NCBI RefSeq assembly: GCF_014845095.1 | Contig: NZ_NKUG01000092.1 | Location: 1 to 48,177, forward strand | From: Methylobacterium bullatum | Lineage (GTDB): Bacteria > Pseudomonadota > Alphaproteobacteria > Rhizobiales > Beijerinckiaceae | Length of the DNA stretch: 48,177 nt | Direction: 5' to 3' | Notes under the pieces: model-generated | The model's input: only the letters and a program-made list of their open reading frames with translations | What the model was told of the DNA's origin: nothing | Databases searched by the model: none | Position numbers and translations under genes: made by a program | Shown here: one piece after another, positions 1 through 8,429 of the stretch | How the letters are laid out: each line of letters opens with the position of its first letter | Numbering within the stretch: the first letter of the stretch is position 1

Positions 1-344
1 GCGCGGGCCGGCTCGGGCTGACGCACCACCGGTGGCGGCGGCAGGGGCTCCGGTTCGGGCTCGTCGTCGTCGAAGGAGATCGAATCGAAATCGATCTGGC
101 CGCTCTCGGCGAAGTCGATCTCCGGTTCCTCGATGGGAGCGGGCTGGGGCTTGCGCGGCTGTGCGACCTCGGCGAGGTCGAGCACGTCGTCGTTCTCCGG
201 CAGCGGCGGAGGGGAGCGTACCGGCGCGACAACCTCCGCCTTGGCGTTCTGGTCGTCGGCGATGATCCGGCGGATGGACGCCAGGATCTCCTCCATGGAG
301 GGTTCCGGGGCCTTGTCCGGCGCCTTGGGGCTCGCTGCACTCAT
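1..344 (-). CDS. popZ: PopZ-like polar organizing protein, N-terminal part (cut by window edge)
   Basis: The ATG at 344 opens a frame that stays open to the window edge, about 114 residues. The N-terminus carries the signature EPSMEEILASIRRIIADD, typical of the PopZ/DUF2497 family. A proline- and acid-rich stretch follows (many P, E and D), matching the disordered linker of PopZ. In Caulobacter PopZ forms a polar matrix that anchors the centromere and cell-cycle factors in the cytoplasm. The C-terminal oligomerisation helices would lie outside the window. popZ next to tolC is a common alphaproteobacterial arrangement. The frame is absent from a stop-delimited ORF list only because it has no stop in the window. 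The family call is firm; the exact role here is inferred. Confidence 0.85.
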   Translation of the reverse strand, partial: MSAASPKAPDKAPEPSMEEILASIRRIIADDQNAKAEVVAPVRSPPPLPENDDVLDLAEVAQPRKPQPAPIEEPEIDFAESGQIDFDSISFDDDEPEPEPLPPPPVVRQPEPAR

Positions 345-479
345 CCGGACGACGCTCGGTCACATGGTTAAAGAAGTATTTCGGTCACTCTGAGTATTTC
401 ACCACGGGTGCCGGAAACAAGCACCGGCCGGGCGCAAGGCACAGGATAACACCGGTGCCTCGCGGGTTCCTCGCGACCG

Positions 480-1874
480 TCAGCGCCCGTCGGGCGTGCG
501 CACGCCGTACCAGAGGTCCTTGACCTGGTCGAAATGCTCCTTCGGGCTGTAGGCCACCACCGGGATCGACGTGAAGCGCACGGTCAGGCGGCCCACGGTC
601 TGGACCACGCCATAGGAGTTCACCACACGGTCGCGCTGGGCGAGGATGAGGTTCACGCGCGAGTTCAGGAGTTCCTGCTGGGCGTTCAGGACGTCGAGGG
701 TGGTACGCTGGCCGACGCGGGCTTCCTCGCGCACGCCGTTCAACGCCACTTCGTTGGCCTGAACCTGGGCCTGCGAGGCGATGACCTGCGCCTTGGCCGC
801 TTCCAGCCGGCCCCAGGCGGTGACGATGGCCGAACGGACCTGGTCGCGGATGTCCTCGACGTTGATGCGGGCCTGGCCGACCAGCTCCTTGGCCTGACGG
901 ATCTGCGAATAGGTCTGGCCGCCCTCGTAGAGCGGAACCGAGATGCGGCCGACGATGGAGGCGGTCACGCCGTTATCGCCCGGGAACTGCGTGTCGTAGC
1001 GTTGCTGGACGCTGCCCTGGAGGGCGGCGCTCGGAGCGAGCGCGCCTTCGAAGATCTTCACCTGCGCCTCGGCCACGTCCACCGCGTGCATCGAGGACAG
1101 GATCTGCGGGTGCTCCTTCAGGCCGATGGAGATGGCGCTGTCGAGGTTCGGCGGCACGAACCGGTCGAGGGGCCGTCCCGGCGCGAGCTGGCGCGGCTCG
1201 ACGCCGATGATGCGCCGATAGGTGCCGATGCTGGCGCGCAGATTGGCCTCCGCGCCGCTGACGTCGGAGCGCGCGCCGGCGAGGCGGGCCTCGGCCTGGG
1301 CCACGTCGGTCCGGGTGACCTCGCCGACATTGAAGCGGTCGCGGGTCTGGCGCAGCTGCTCTTCGAGCACCTCGACGTTGTTGCGGCGAAGCTCCAGGGT
1401 CGCCGTGTCGCTCAGGACCGACATGTAGATCTGGGCGGCGTTGAACAGGGTCGTCATCTCGGTGGAGCGCAGCGATTCGCGCGTCCCGAGCACGTCCGAT
1501 TCGGCGCGGCGGGTCTGGTTGTCGGTCTGGAAGCCGTTGAACAGGGTCTGGTTGATGGTCAGCCCGGCGCCGCCGGGCTTCGTCACCTGGTTGAGGGAGA
1601 TGCCGCTCACGCGGCCCTGGCTCTGGGTGAGGCCGATATCGGCGTCGAGGCTCACGGTGGGACGGTAGCCGGCCTTGGCCTGCGCGACGTTCTCGTCGGT
1701 TGCGCGCAGTCCCGCCCGCGAAGCGTTCAGCGCCGGGTTGGCGCCATAGGCACGGGCCAGCGCGCTATCCAGCGTCTCGGCCACGGCCGGAGAGGCGGCG
1801 GCGAGCGTCAGCGCGGCGAAGCCACCCAGCCGTAGCCGGAAGCTTTTCGCAAGTTTGCGTTGTCTCACGTCCAT
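480..1874 (-). CDS. tolC: TolC family outer membrane efflux channel
   Basis: This 464-residue protein has the usual TolC length. An N-terminal signal peptide ends near residue 32 (SPAVAETLD). After it comes the family opening LDSALARAYGANPALNASRAGLRA, which starts the first outer membrane efflux protein repeat. A second repeat begins near residue 240, and the helical segments are rich in Gln and Ala. TolC trimers span the outer membrane and periplasm and serve type I secretion systems and RND or ABC drug exporters. No pump or adaptor gene is adjacent, so it is probably the general housekeeping channel. The start was chosen because the signal peptide follows directly. It lies between popZ and the isoaspartate methyltransferase-like gene, all on the minus strand. 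Confidence 0.95.
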   Translation of the reverse strand: MDVRQRKLAKSFRLRLGGFAALTLAAASPAVAETLDSALARAYGANPALNASRAGLRATDENVAQAKAGYRPTVSLDADIGLTQSQGRVSGISLNQVTKPGGAGLTINQTLFNGFQTDNQTRRAESDVLGTRESLRSTEMTTLFNAAQIYMSVLSDTATLELRRNNVEVLEEQLRQTRDRFNVGEVTRTDVAQAEARLAGARSDVSGAEANLRASIGTYRRIIGVEPRQLAPGRPLDRFVPPNLDSAISIGLKEHPQILSSMHAVDVAEAQVKIFEGALAPSAALQGSVQQRYDTQFPGDNGVTASIVGRISVPLYEGGQTYSQIRQAKELVGQARINVEDIRDQVRSAIVTAWGRLEAAKAQVIASQAQVQANEVALNGVREEARVGQRTTLDVLNAQQELLNSRVNLILAQRDRVVNSYGVVQTVGRLTVRFTSIPVVAYSPKEHFDQVKDLWYGVRTPDGR

Positions 1875-2165
1875 CTGCCCTTGCGGTTTCTCGATGAACC
1901 GGTCGGCTGTTCATCACAGCCATAGCGCCTAGGGTGCCATCCGGATTGCCCGCCTCACAGGTCAGCTTAGCGGAGGTTGTGCTTCAGGGCATCGGCGGAG
2001 AGGGATTAGGTAGGAGATTGATGGCGCAGTGCCGCATAAAAGCGACACCTGTCCTCCCTGCCACGCTGGTTCGCATGGGCAGGCCAACGCTTTACCCTCG
2101 CTCAGGCCTTTGAAGAGTCGCGGGTTTCGAGACGCGAAACCGGCGACCGCTTTTGCCGAACCCGC

Positions 2166-2828
2166 TCAGAAGGAAAAGCTGGATTCCGGACTGAAGGCCG
2201 ACAGGGCGGGCAGCGACGCATCGAAGAGCGGACGCGCCCCGAACGCGTCCCCGGTCCGGATGAACAGGGTGGCCTTCGCGGCCTTGTCGCGACCCATCAC
2301 GCAGGCGAGGCGTCCGCCATCCTTCAGCTGGTCGAGGAGGGATTGGGGCCGCGTCTCGACGCGGCCATTGACGAGGATGGCGTCGAACGGTCCCGCCTTC
2401 GCCGCGCCCGCCGGCAGGGGGCCGCGAACGATCTCGATTCCGTCCGTTGCCGACAGGCGGCTCTCCGCCTCGGCGGCGAGGGCGTCGTCGGATTCGAGGG
2501 CGACCACCCGCACCCCGAGCTGCCGCATGATGGCGGCGGCGTAGCCGTAGCCGGTGGCGACGTCGAGGGCGACCTTCCCCGGTGCGAGCTGCAGCGCCTG
2601 AATCATGCGGGCGAGAAGCATCGGCGCCGGGATAACGCGATCCGTCGCCGGATCCTGCCCGGTGATGCGCAGGGATTGGTCGATATAGGCGAAGTCCTCG
2701 CGGCCCTGCGGGACGAAGCGCTCGCGCGGCACGGCTTCGAAAGCGTCGAGGACCGGGATGTCGTTGACGTCGAAGGTCCGCAACTGACAATCCACCATAA
2801 GGCGTCGCGCCTGCGCGTAATCGAGCAT
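2166..2828 (-). CDS. Protein-L-isoaspartate O-methyltransferase family protein
   Basis: The protein has about 220 residues. It has the PIMT N-terminus (ARRLMVDCQLRTFDVNDI, then PRERFVP) and a SAM-binding Rossmann core with a motif-I-like stretch (KVALDVATGYGYAAAIMRQLG). PIMT enzymes methylate abnormal isoaspartyl residues in the cytoplasm so they can be repaired. The alphaproteobacterial paralogue upstream of tolC often has a degenerate catalytic motif, so methyltransferase activity is not certain. I start at the ATG at 2828 because a GAGGGAA-like ribosome site sits about 10 bases before it and homologues begin MxDY. An in-frame ATG at 2852 would add eight Arg/Lys-rich residues. The gene runs towards tolC with a gap of about 290 bases. 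Confidence 0.88.
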   Translation of the reverse strand: MLDYAQARRLMVDCQLRTFDVNDIPVLDAFEAVPRERFVPQGREDFAYIDQSLRITGQDPATDRVIPAPMLLARMIQALQLAPGKVALDVATGYGYAAAIMRQLGVRVVALESDDALAAEAESRLSATDGIEIVRGPLPAGAAKAGPFDAILVNGRVETRPQSLLDQLKDGGRLACVMGRDKAAKATLFIRTGDAFGARPLFDASLPALSAFSPESSFSF

Positions 2829-3020
2829 GGGTCTCGTCTTCCCTCGCCGCATCGACCGTAGGCGCCCCTCCGCCTCATCCGGACATTCGGAAGGGGCCGG
2901 ACACCAGCGCCGAAGCTTGCCGGGTTGTCGGGGATCGGCCCTGAAAACGCAAGGTTCGAGGCGCGGTTCGTGTCGCGCGACATGCGCTGCGCTTCCGGTC
3001 CGATGGGACGCACTGAGGTT

Positions 3021-3821
3021 TCAGCAGCCGGTGGCGTCGAGCAGCGCCTCGACCATGGAGCGGTAGCCCGATCCGAACAGGCGCAGATGCACCAGCGCCG
3101 GCCACAGCCGGTAGATCGCCCTACGCTCCGCCATGCCCGGTTCGGCCTCGCCATACGCCTCGCGGAAGGCGGGGCCGGGCGCGCCGAACAGGGACAGCAT
3201 CGCGAGGTCCACCTCGGCATGGCCGTGGTAGCAGGCGGGGTCGATGAGCCCGGAAACGCGGCCGCCATCGGTGAGGATGTTGCCGCTCCACAGGTCGCCA
3301 TGCAGCAGCGCCGGGCGGGGACGGGCCGGAAGACGCTCGGGGAGTGTGGCCGCCAGGGCCTCGATCCGTCGCCGGAGCGCGGCGTCGAGATGAGGCGCGT
3401 GGCAGAGGAGGCGCCGCTCGGCCCAGAAGTCGGGCCAATCCTCGCTTCCGTGATTGGCGATTCGCACCGTCCCGAAAGCGTAGTCACGGTTCCAGCCGTA
3501 ATCGTCGCCGGTCACGGCATGGAGGCGCGCCAACACGCGGCCGAGATCCGCATCCGCATTGCCGCCGCCGGCCGGCAGGGGCTCGATCACGAGAGTGCGA
3601 AGATCGGCCGCGAACACCTCCGGCGCGGGGATGCCGGCGGCGCGGATCGCGCGGAGCATCCCGGCCTCCGCCGGCGGATCGGGTCCGTCCTTGACGATCG
3701 CCGCGCTGCCGTCGTCGAGCACGATCCGCACGAGGCTGGAGAGATCGCCGCCGCTCATGGGCTCGGCCCGCACGAGGCGACGCCCGAGCAGCGCCGCCCC
3801 GCGCTCTGCCAGTGGCATCAT
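3021..3821 (-). CDS. Fructosamine kinase family protein (protein deglycation)
   Basis: The 266-residue protein has an aminoglycoside phosphotransferase-like kinase fold. The catalytic loop HGDLWSGN is at residues 174-181 and a metal-binding IDPACYHGHAEVD stretch starts at about 193. The motif DYGWNRDYAFGTV near 107 is typical of the fructosamine kinase/YniA family. These cytosolic kinases phosphorylate C3 of ketoamines on glycated proteins, which then fall apart and free the lysine. Bacterial members usually prefer ribulosamines. The start ATG at 3821 overlaps the stop of the upstream phosphatase (ATGA), indicating translational coupling. The longer open frame reaching 4253 runs through the phosphatase in another frame and is not real. 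The pairing with a low-molecular-weight phosphatase supports a deglycation role. Confidence 0.9.
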   Translation of the reverse strand: MMPLAERGAALLGRRLVRAEPMSGGDLSSLVRIVLDDGSAAIVKDGPDPPAEAGMLRAIRAAGIPAPEVFAADLRTLVIEPLPAGGGNADADLGRVLARLHAVTGDDYGWNRDYAFGTVRIANHGSEDWPDFWAERRLLCHAPHLDAALRRRIEALAATLPERLPARPRPALLHGDLWSGNILTDGGRVSGLIDPACYHGHAEVDLAMLSLFGAPGPAFREAYGEAEPGMAERRAIYRLWPALVHLRLFGSGYRSMVEALLDATGC

Positions 3822-4285
3822 GCCGTGAGCGCGCGCACGAGGTGGCGGGCGGCCAGGGTCACGTCGGCCCAGGTGGCGTCGAACCCCGCATCCGCGCCGT
3901 AATAGGGGTCGGCGACCGCCTCGCCCCGGCGCCCCGGCACATGGTCGAGGAGAAGCGACAACGCAGCACCCTCCTGCAGTCGAAGCCGGCGCAGCACGGC
4001 GAGATTGTCGCCGTCGAGGGCGACGATGTGGCTGAAATGGGCAAAATCCGCCGGCTCGACCTGACGCGCACGGTAGCCGGAGATGTCGACGCCGTTGCGC
4101 CGGGCGACGGCCTGGGCGCGCCGGTCGGGCGGTTCGCCCGCATGCCAGCCGCCGGTGCCGGCCGAATCGATCTCCACATTGAGGCCCGCCCGCTCGGCCT
4201 CCAGGCGGAACGCGGCCTCCGCCAGGGGCGAACGGCAGATGTTGCCCAGGCACACGAACAGGATGGCTGGCTTGCCTGCGGACAT
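3818..4285 (-). CDS. Low-molecular-weight protein-tyrosine-phosphatase
   Basis: The protein has 155 residues, the normal family length. The P-loop CLGNICRS has the nucleophile Cys12 and Arg18 (CX5R), and the general acid lies in the DPYYG motif at Asp126. Members dephosphorylate phosphotyrosine proteins, but human LMW-PTP-A is also known to be a protein-ribulosamine-5-phosphatase. That would make the substrate for the kinase encoded directly downstream with a 4-base overlap. The gene begins 22 bases after the nucleotide-carrier gene, so it probably belongs to the same five-gene operon. The enzyme family is certain; the deglycation role is inferred from the neighbour. Confidence 0.93.
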   Translation of the reverse strand: MSAGKPAILFVCLGNICRSPLAEAAFRLEAERAGLNVEIDSAGTGGWHAGEPPDRRAQAVARRNGVDISGYRARQVEPADFAHFSHIVALDGDNLAVLRRLRLQEGAALSLLLDHVPGRRGEAVADPYYGADAGFDATWADVTLAARHLVRALTA

Positions 4286-4307
4286 AACGGCTCCTCGAAT
4301 GTCGATG

Positions 4308-5693
4308 TCAGTTGCCGCGCGACGGCCCGGTCGCCCGATCCTTGCCGGAGTCTTCCGCTTCTTCTATCGCGACCCGCCTCGCTTCCTGCCGACGGCCGAG
4401 CCAAAGGCTGTTCAGGAGCCAGGCGACCGAGAGCGGAACCGCTGCGATGGCCACGGCCGTCGAACCGAGGCCCAGCGCTCCAATTCCCTGGAAGGACCAC
4501 GCGCCGATCTGGTCGCCGGTCCGGTAGACCACGGTGTCGAGGAAGTTCTTCGCCTTGTAGCGGTCCTCACGCGGCACGACCGTGAACAGCACCTCGCGGA
4601 TCGGCCGGGCGATGGCGAAGTTGCCGGCTCGCCGGAAGACCTGGAACGCCACGATGGCCGTGATCGTGGGTGAGACGGCGAGCGCCGCGAATCCGAGGAT
4701 GCTGGCCGCCGGCAGGAGCGCGAGGGCGGGGCCGACCCCGATGCGCCGCACGATCCGGCCGGTGAGGAAGAACTGCACGCCGAGGGTGAGCAGATTCACC
4801 AGCAGATCGACGCTGGCGAAGAAGGCCGTCTGCGAGCCGCGATCGGGGAAGCTGCGCTTGGCGATGCCCGCCTGCTCGAAATACAGGAAGGTCGAGGTCA
4901 CCGAGAACAGCAGTAGGAACAGCCCGATATTGAGCAGGTAGGGCGATTGGAACGTGCGGGTGATGCCCGCGAAGGCGCTGCCGCCGATGGCCTCCGACGG
5001 GGCGGCGTCGCCCGTGACGGGAGCCCGGTTCAGGCGGTCGGACAGGCGCGCGAGACCGCGCATGCTGAACACCGCCACCTCCAGGAGCAGGGCCGCGCCG
5101 ATGAGGAGCGCCCAGGTCGGCACGTCTCGGGCGAGGATCGCCGTCGTCGCCGATCCGGCGATCGCCCCGAGGGTCGCGCCGGCGGCGATGAAGCCGAACA
5201 GGCGCTTGCCCTGCTCGGTGGAGAACACATCCACGATGGTGGCCCAGAACACCGAGACCACGAACAGGTTGAAGATCGAGAGCCAGATGAAGAAGGCTCG
5301 GCCGATCCAGACGTCGCCCTCCGGCCCGGCGAGGTAGAGCGCCCCGGCGAACAGCACGATGTTGGCGGCGAAGAACCGATAGGTCAGCGGCACGAACCGA
5401 GCGCGCGGCAGGGTCTTCACCAGCCAGGCGAAGGGGACGTTGAGGGCCAGCATGCCGACCAGGGTGCCGGTGAACAGCCAGGGCAGGTTCTCGATCCCGC
5501 TGGCGACACCCATCTGGTCGCGGATCGGCCGGAGGACGTAGTAGGCCGCCAGGATCGAGAAGATATAGGCCCAGGACCAAGCAAGGGCCGGAATTTCCTC
5601 CGCCCGTACGTCGATGAGCCGCCGCAGCCAGGGCGGGACGGGGCCGCCGCTGCCGGCGGTCAGCGGCTTCGCCGGCCCTGGCCCGTCGCTCAA
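4308..5693 (-). CDS. Npt/TLC-type nucleotide carrier-like membrane transporter
   Basis: The protein has 461 residues and about 11-12 hydrophobic segments. After a short cytoplasmic N-terminus come LAWSWAYIFSILAAYYVLRPIRDQMG and further segments characteristic of the ATP/ADP-translocase (TLC/Npt) branch related to the major facilitator superfamily. Characterised Npt carriers of intracellular bacteria exchange ATP/ADP or carry NAD or other nucleotides. Free-living relatives have no assigned substrate. The start is TTG at 5693, overlapping the TGA stop of the upstream oxidoreductase (TTGA), a coupled arrangement. The Lys and Glu residues that define true ATP/ADP exchangers were not checked. A general MFS transporter is the alternative. 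Confidence 0.75.
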   Translation of the reverse strand: MSDGPGPAKPLTAGSGGPVPPWLRRLIDVRAEEIPALAWSWAYIFSILAAYYVLRPIRDQMGVASGIENLPWLFTGTLVGMLALNVPFAWLVKTLPRARFVPLTYRFFAANIVLFAGALYLAGPEGDVWIGRAFFIWLSIFNLFVVSVFWATIVDVFSTEQGKRLFGFIAAGATLGAIAGSATTAILARDVPTWALLIGAALLLEVAVFSMRGLARLSDRLNRAPVTGDAAPSEAIGGSAFAGITRTFQSPYLLNIGLFLLLFSVTSTFLYFEQAGIAKRSFPDRGSQTAFFASVDLLVNLLTLGVQFFLTGRIVRRIGVGPALALLPAASILGFAALAVSPTITAIVAFQVFRRAGNFAIARPIREVLFTVVPREDRYKAKNFLDTVVYRTGDQIGAWSFQGIGALGLGSTAVAIAAVPLSVAWLLNSLWLGRRQEARRVAIEEAEDSGKDRATGPSRGN

Positions 5694-6439
5694 CGGGTGA
5701 CCCCGAGTCGTGCCCGCGATTCCTCCGCGTTCAGGTCGAGGCCGAAGCCGGGGGAACCCATGGCGAAGCTGTCCGCCTTGGCGAGCGGCCCGACCTCCAC
5801 CGGATCGAAGCCCGCATCCTTGACGAGTTGGGAAGCGATCGCGAGCGCCGCGGGATCGTCGCCGGCGATGGGGATCGCCATGCGTCCGCCTTGGCGATGG
5901 GCGTTCTTGGCGAAGACCTTGTAATTGGCCGCGTTGAAGGCCCGGACGACCTTCGCCCCGTTCAGATATTTGGCCGAGACCGCCGCGATGCCGTCGGCCT
6001 GGACCTCACCATAGACCTCTCCGTCACGGGCCGGGGTCGCGTTGCCGGCATCGATCACCACCTTGCTCTTGAGCGAGGCTCCATGGTCCTGCGCCAGCTG
6101 CGGATAAGCCTTGTAGGGCACCGCGATGAGCACGACGTCGCCGAAGGCGATGGCCTCGGCCGGGCTGCCCGCCCTCGCCTTCGGCCCGAGCGCCTCGACG
6201 AGGTCCTTCAGCTCCTCGGGGTGACGGGACGACAGCATCACCTCGTGCCCGGCCTTCGCCCAGAGGCCGCCGATGGTGCCGCCGATATTGCCGGCCCCGA
6301 CGATGCCGATGCGGACCGGCTGCGGTGCGGCCTGGGCCGAGGCGGGACAGGGTGATGCCAGCAGGCCCGAAGCGGCGATGAGCCCACCGGCCAGCACGAT
6401 GACGGCACGGCGGTTGAAGAAATCAGAGCGCGTCGACAT
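5690..6439 (-). CDS. Exported NADP-binding Rossmann oxidoreductase (F420-reductase-like fold)
   Basis: The protein has about 249 residues. An N-terminal export signal contains a twin arginine (NRRAVIVLAGG) and ends with an AQA site near residue 36. A Rossmann domain follows with the nucleotide loop GIVGAGNIGG and SSRHPEEL, the pattern of the NADP oxidoreductase coenzyme F420-dependent family (PF03807). Such proteins usually act in the cytoplasm, so the signal is unusual. Folded export by Tat with bound cofactor is possible. I start at the ATG at 6439, which overlaps the end of the upstream aldo/keto reductase gene by 17 bases. The ORF start at 6511 would place 24 unrelated residues before the signal. 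The substrate is unknown. Confidence 0.82.
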   Translation of the reverse strand: MSTRSDFFNRRAVIVLAGGLIAASGLLASPCPASAQAAPQPVRIGIVGAGNIGGTIGGLWAKAGHEVMLSSRHPEELKDLVEALGPKARAGSPAEAIAFGDVVLIAVPYKAYPQLAQDHGASLKSKVVIDAGNATPARDGEVYGEVQADGIAAVSAKYLNGAKVVRAFNAANYKVFAKNAHRQGGRMAIPIAGDDPAALAIASQLVKDAGFDPVEVGPLAKADSFAMGSPGFGLDLNAEESRARLGVTR

Positions 6440-7352
6440 AGGCCTCCATTCGGGTTCGCTGGGCGGCATCGGGCAAACGGCCGCGTGCCGCGCCGAGATT
6501 GTCCTCGACATAGGCCGTCTTGGCCATGCCGGGGATCGGGCAGGTGACGGCCTCGTGGGAGAGGACGTATTTCAGGAAGAATTGCGGCCAGCTCGCGCAG
6601 TCGAACTCGGCCGTCCAGGGCGGCAGGTCGCGTCCCTGAACGGCCTTGAACAGGCGGTCGCGCCCGAAGGGCACGTTCACCATCACGGCCATGCCGCGCT
6701 CTTTCGCCAGCGGCAGGATGCGCTCGGCGGCGCGGCGGTCGTCGAGGGCGTAATTGACCTGGATGAAATCCATCGTCTCGCGCCGCATCACCGCCTCGAG
6801 ATCGGCGAACTGGCTGTCGCGCCAGACCGTGACACCGGTGTAGCGAATCTTCTTTTCGGCCTTCAGATCCCGCAACGTGGCGAGGTTCGTTGCCGTGTCG
6901 CTGAGGTTGTGGACCGCGACGAGGTCGATCCTGTCGGTGGCCATGCGGCGGAAGGAGCGCGCGATCTCGGCCGCGCCGGCCTCGCGGCCCGGTGCCCCGA
7001 CCTTGCTGCAGAGGAACACCTTCTCGCGCAGACCGTCCTGGGACAGGATCTGGCCGAGGACGTCCTCGGCCGTGCCGTAGCTCGGCGCCGTGTCGATGAC
7101 CGACCCGCCGAGCGCCACGAACCGCTGCACCGCCTCGCGCAAGGGCGCGATTTTTTCGGGGACCGGCTCGACCTCGTAGCGGCGCGAGGTGCCGATCCCC
7201 ATGGCGGGGAGCATCTCGCCGGAGGACGGGATGGCGCGGCGGATCAGACCGCCCTCCTCCGCATGGGCCGGGGATGTGGCACGCTGCAGCAGCGGCACGA
7301 TCAGGGGAGCGAGGCCGGCACCGGCCAGGAACGCACGTCGGGATGGCTGCAT
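6423..7352 (-). CDS. Exported aldo/keto reductase with Tat-like signal
   Basis: The protein has 309 residues. The N-terminus PSRRAFLAGAGLAPLIVP is a textbook twin-arginine signal, cleaved near AHAEE (about residue 31). The AKR barrel follows with the catalytic tetrad visible as Asp87, Tyr92 (SYG), Lys117 (CSKVG) and His148 (AVHNL). AKR enzymes reduce aldehydes and ketones with NADPH. A Tat signal suggests export of the folded, cofactor-loaded enzyme to the periplasm. This is the first gene of a five-gene minus-strand operon that continues through a Rossmann oxidoreductase, a nucleotide-carrier-like protein, a tyrosine phosphatase and a deglycating kinase. The substrate is unknown. Confidence 0.9.
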   Translation of the reverse strand: MQPSRRAFLAGAGLAPLIVPLLQRATSPAHAEEGGLIRRAIPSSGEMLPAMGIGTSRRYEVEPVPEKIAPLREAVQRFVALGGSVIDTAPSYGTAEDVLGQILSQDGLREKVFLCSKVGAPGREAGAAEIARSFRRMATDRIDLVAVHNLSDTATNLATLRDLKAEKKIRYTGVTVWRDSQFADLEAVMRRETMDFIQVNYALDDRRAAERILPLAKERGMAVMVNVPFGRDRLFKAVQGRDLPPWTAEFDCASWPQFFLKYVLSHEAVTCPIPGMAKTAYVEDNLGAARGRLPDAAQRTRMEAYVDAL

Positions 7353-7418
7353 GCGGGCTCGGTCCTCATCGGGGATCGGGCAGGATCAACGCCGCTGCGC
7401 CGCCGAGGTGCCAACGGA

Positions 7419-7706
7419 TCAGGAAACGGCCGTCAGCTTGTCGGCCATGGACTGCTCCTTGTCCCGCCGTGACGAGAAGGCCATGGTGAAGAAGACCCGC
7501 TGAACGCCGAGCTGGCTCAGCTTCTCCTCGCAGAGTTCGATGAGCCGGCAGATGTCGGCGAGCTCGCCCTCGATGTTCGTGCCGTTGGCATGCATCTCGG
7601 CGTTGAGGTGGCTGGCCTCAAGGATGGTCTTGATCTCCTTCACGTAGGAGGAGACCGAGGGGCCGACGCCCATGGGCACGATGCACAGATCCGCGACGAC
7701 TTTCAT
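7419..7706 (-). CDS. MTH1187-family thiamine-binding protein
   Basis: The 95-residue protein has the MTH1187/YkoF fold pattern (PF01910): a first strand VVADLCIVPMGVGPSVSSYV and a second half with EMHANGTNIEGELADI. Family members bind hydroxymethylpyrimidine or thiamine and are thought to sense or buffer these compounds in the cytoplasm. No thiamine transporter or thi-box riboswitch was recognised nearby, so the specific role is open. The gene stands alone, 66 bases upstream of the aldo/keto reductase start on the same strand. It could be co-transcribed with that operon. The start ATG at 7706 has a GGAGAA-like ribosome site before it. Confidence 0.88.
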   Translation of the reverse strand: MKVVADLCIVPMGVGPSVSSYVKEIKTILEASHLNAEMHANGTNIEGELADICRLIELCEEKLSQLGVQRVFFTMAFSSRRDKEQSMADKLTAVS

Positions 7707-7861
7707 GGACGTTCTCCTCGGGAATGCAGGTGAAACGGAACGGCCGATCCCCGTGATCTCGTAGGCCGCTCATGGGCCTGCGTCGCCAGCACCCAGGGGA
7801 CGATGGGAACGGCCCGGCGCCCGGTCCGTTGATGAACATATCTCACAACAGGACATTTCGA

Positions 7862-8266
7862 ATGCGCAAGCTCGCACTTCTATCGGCCGCGGCCGTCAGC
7901 CTCGGTGCCCTCCTGGCGGCAGCCCCTGCGGAAGCCCGTGGCTGGGGCCATGGCGGCGGATACGGCCACGGTGGCTTCGGCGGCCACGGTGGATACGGTC
8001 ATCGCGGCGGCTATGGCCGTTACAGCGGTGGTTACGGTCGCTATGGCGGCGGCTACGGCCGGGGTTACGGATATGGCCGTCGCGGCATCGGTCCGGGCGC
8101 CGTCATCGGTCTCGGCGTTGCCGGTCTGGCTGCCGGAGCCATCGCGGCCGGCGCCTACAATGGTGGCTATGACGGTTACGGTTATGGCCGCCCCGTCGGC
8201 TATTACGGCGGTTACGCCCCCGCGCCGGCCTATGGTTACGGCTACGGTGGTTATTACGGCTACTGA
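7862..8266 (+). CDS. Small secreted Gly/Tyr-rich protein
   Basis: The 134-residue protein has a clear signal peptide (RKLALLSAAAVSLGALLAAAP, cleavage near AEARG at about 24). A low-complexity region follows, built from GG-Y/H-GR repeats, and then one hydrophobic Gly/Ala segment (GAVIGLGVAGLAAGAIAAGA) resembling a glycine-zipper. The tail is again Gly- and Tyr-rich. I start at 7862 because AGGA lies 8 bases upstream. Upstream in-frame starts would place polar residues before the signal. Proteins like this are common and uncharacterised in Methylobacteriaceae. A strong intrinsic terminator lies 41 bases after the stop, so it is a monocistronic gene. Envelope or surface location is likely; function is unknown. 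Confidence 0.85.
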   Translation: MRKLALLSAAAVSLGALLAAAPAEARGWGHGGGYGHGGFGGHGGYGHRGGYGRYSGGYGRYGGGYGRGYGYGRRGIGPGAVIGLGVAGLAAGAIAAGAYNGGYDGYGYGRPVGYYGGYAPAPAYGYGYGGYYGY

Positions 8267-8307
8267 GCCGGGACTGGATTTGGCCGAGACTGGATCCGGC
8301 AAGGAAG

Positions 8308-8333
8308 GGGTCGCCGCGAGGCGGCCCTTTTTT
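8308..8333 (+). terminator. Intrinsic terminator of the Gly/Tyr-rich gene
   Basis: GGGTCGCC and GGCGGCCC form an 8-base-pair stem with one G-T pair around the loop GCGA, followed at once by six T. This is the clearest rho-independent terminator in the window. Confidence 0.92.
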
Positions 8334-8429
8334 GCGTCGACTCGGCGCTGACGCCCCTGCCCGATCATCCAGGCCGGACGGAACGGCGCCAAGTCGGCAG
8401 CCCCGGACGTCCCATGCGATCCCGGCCGA

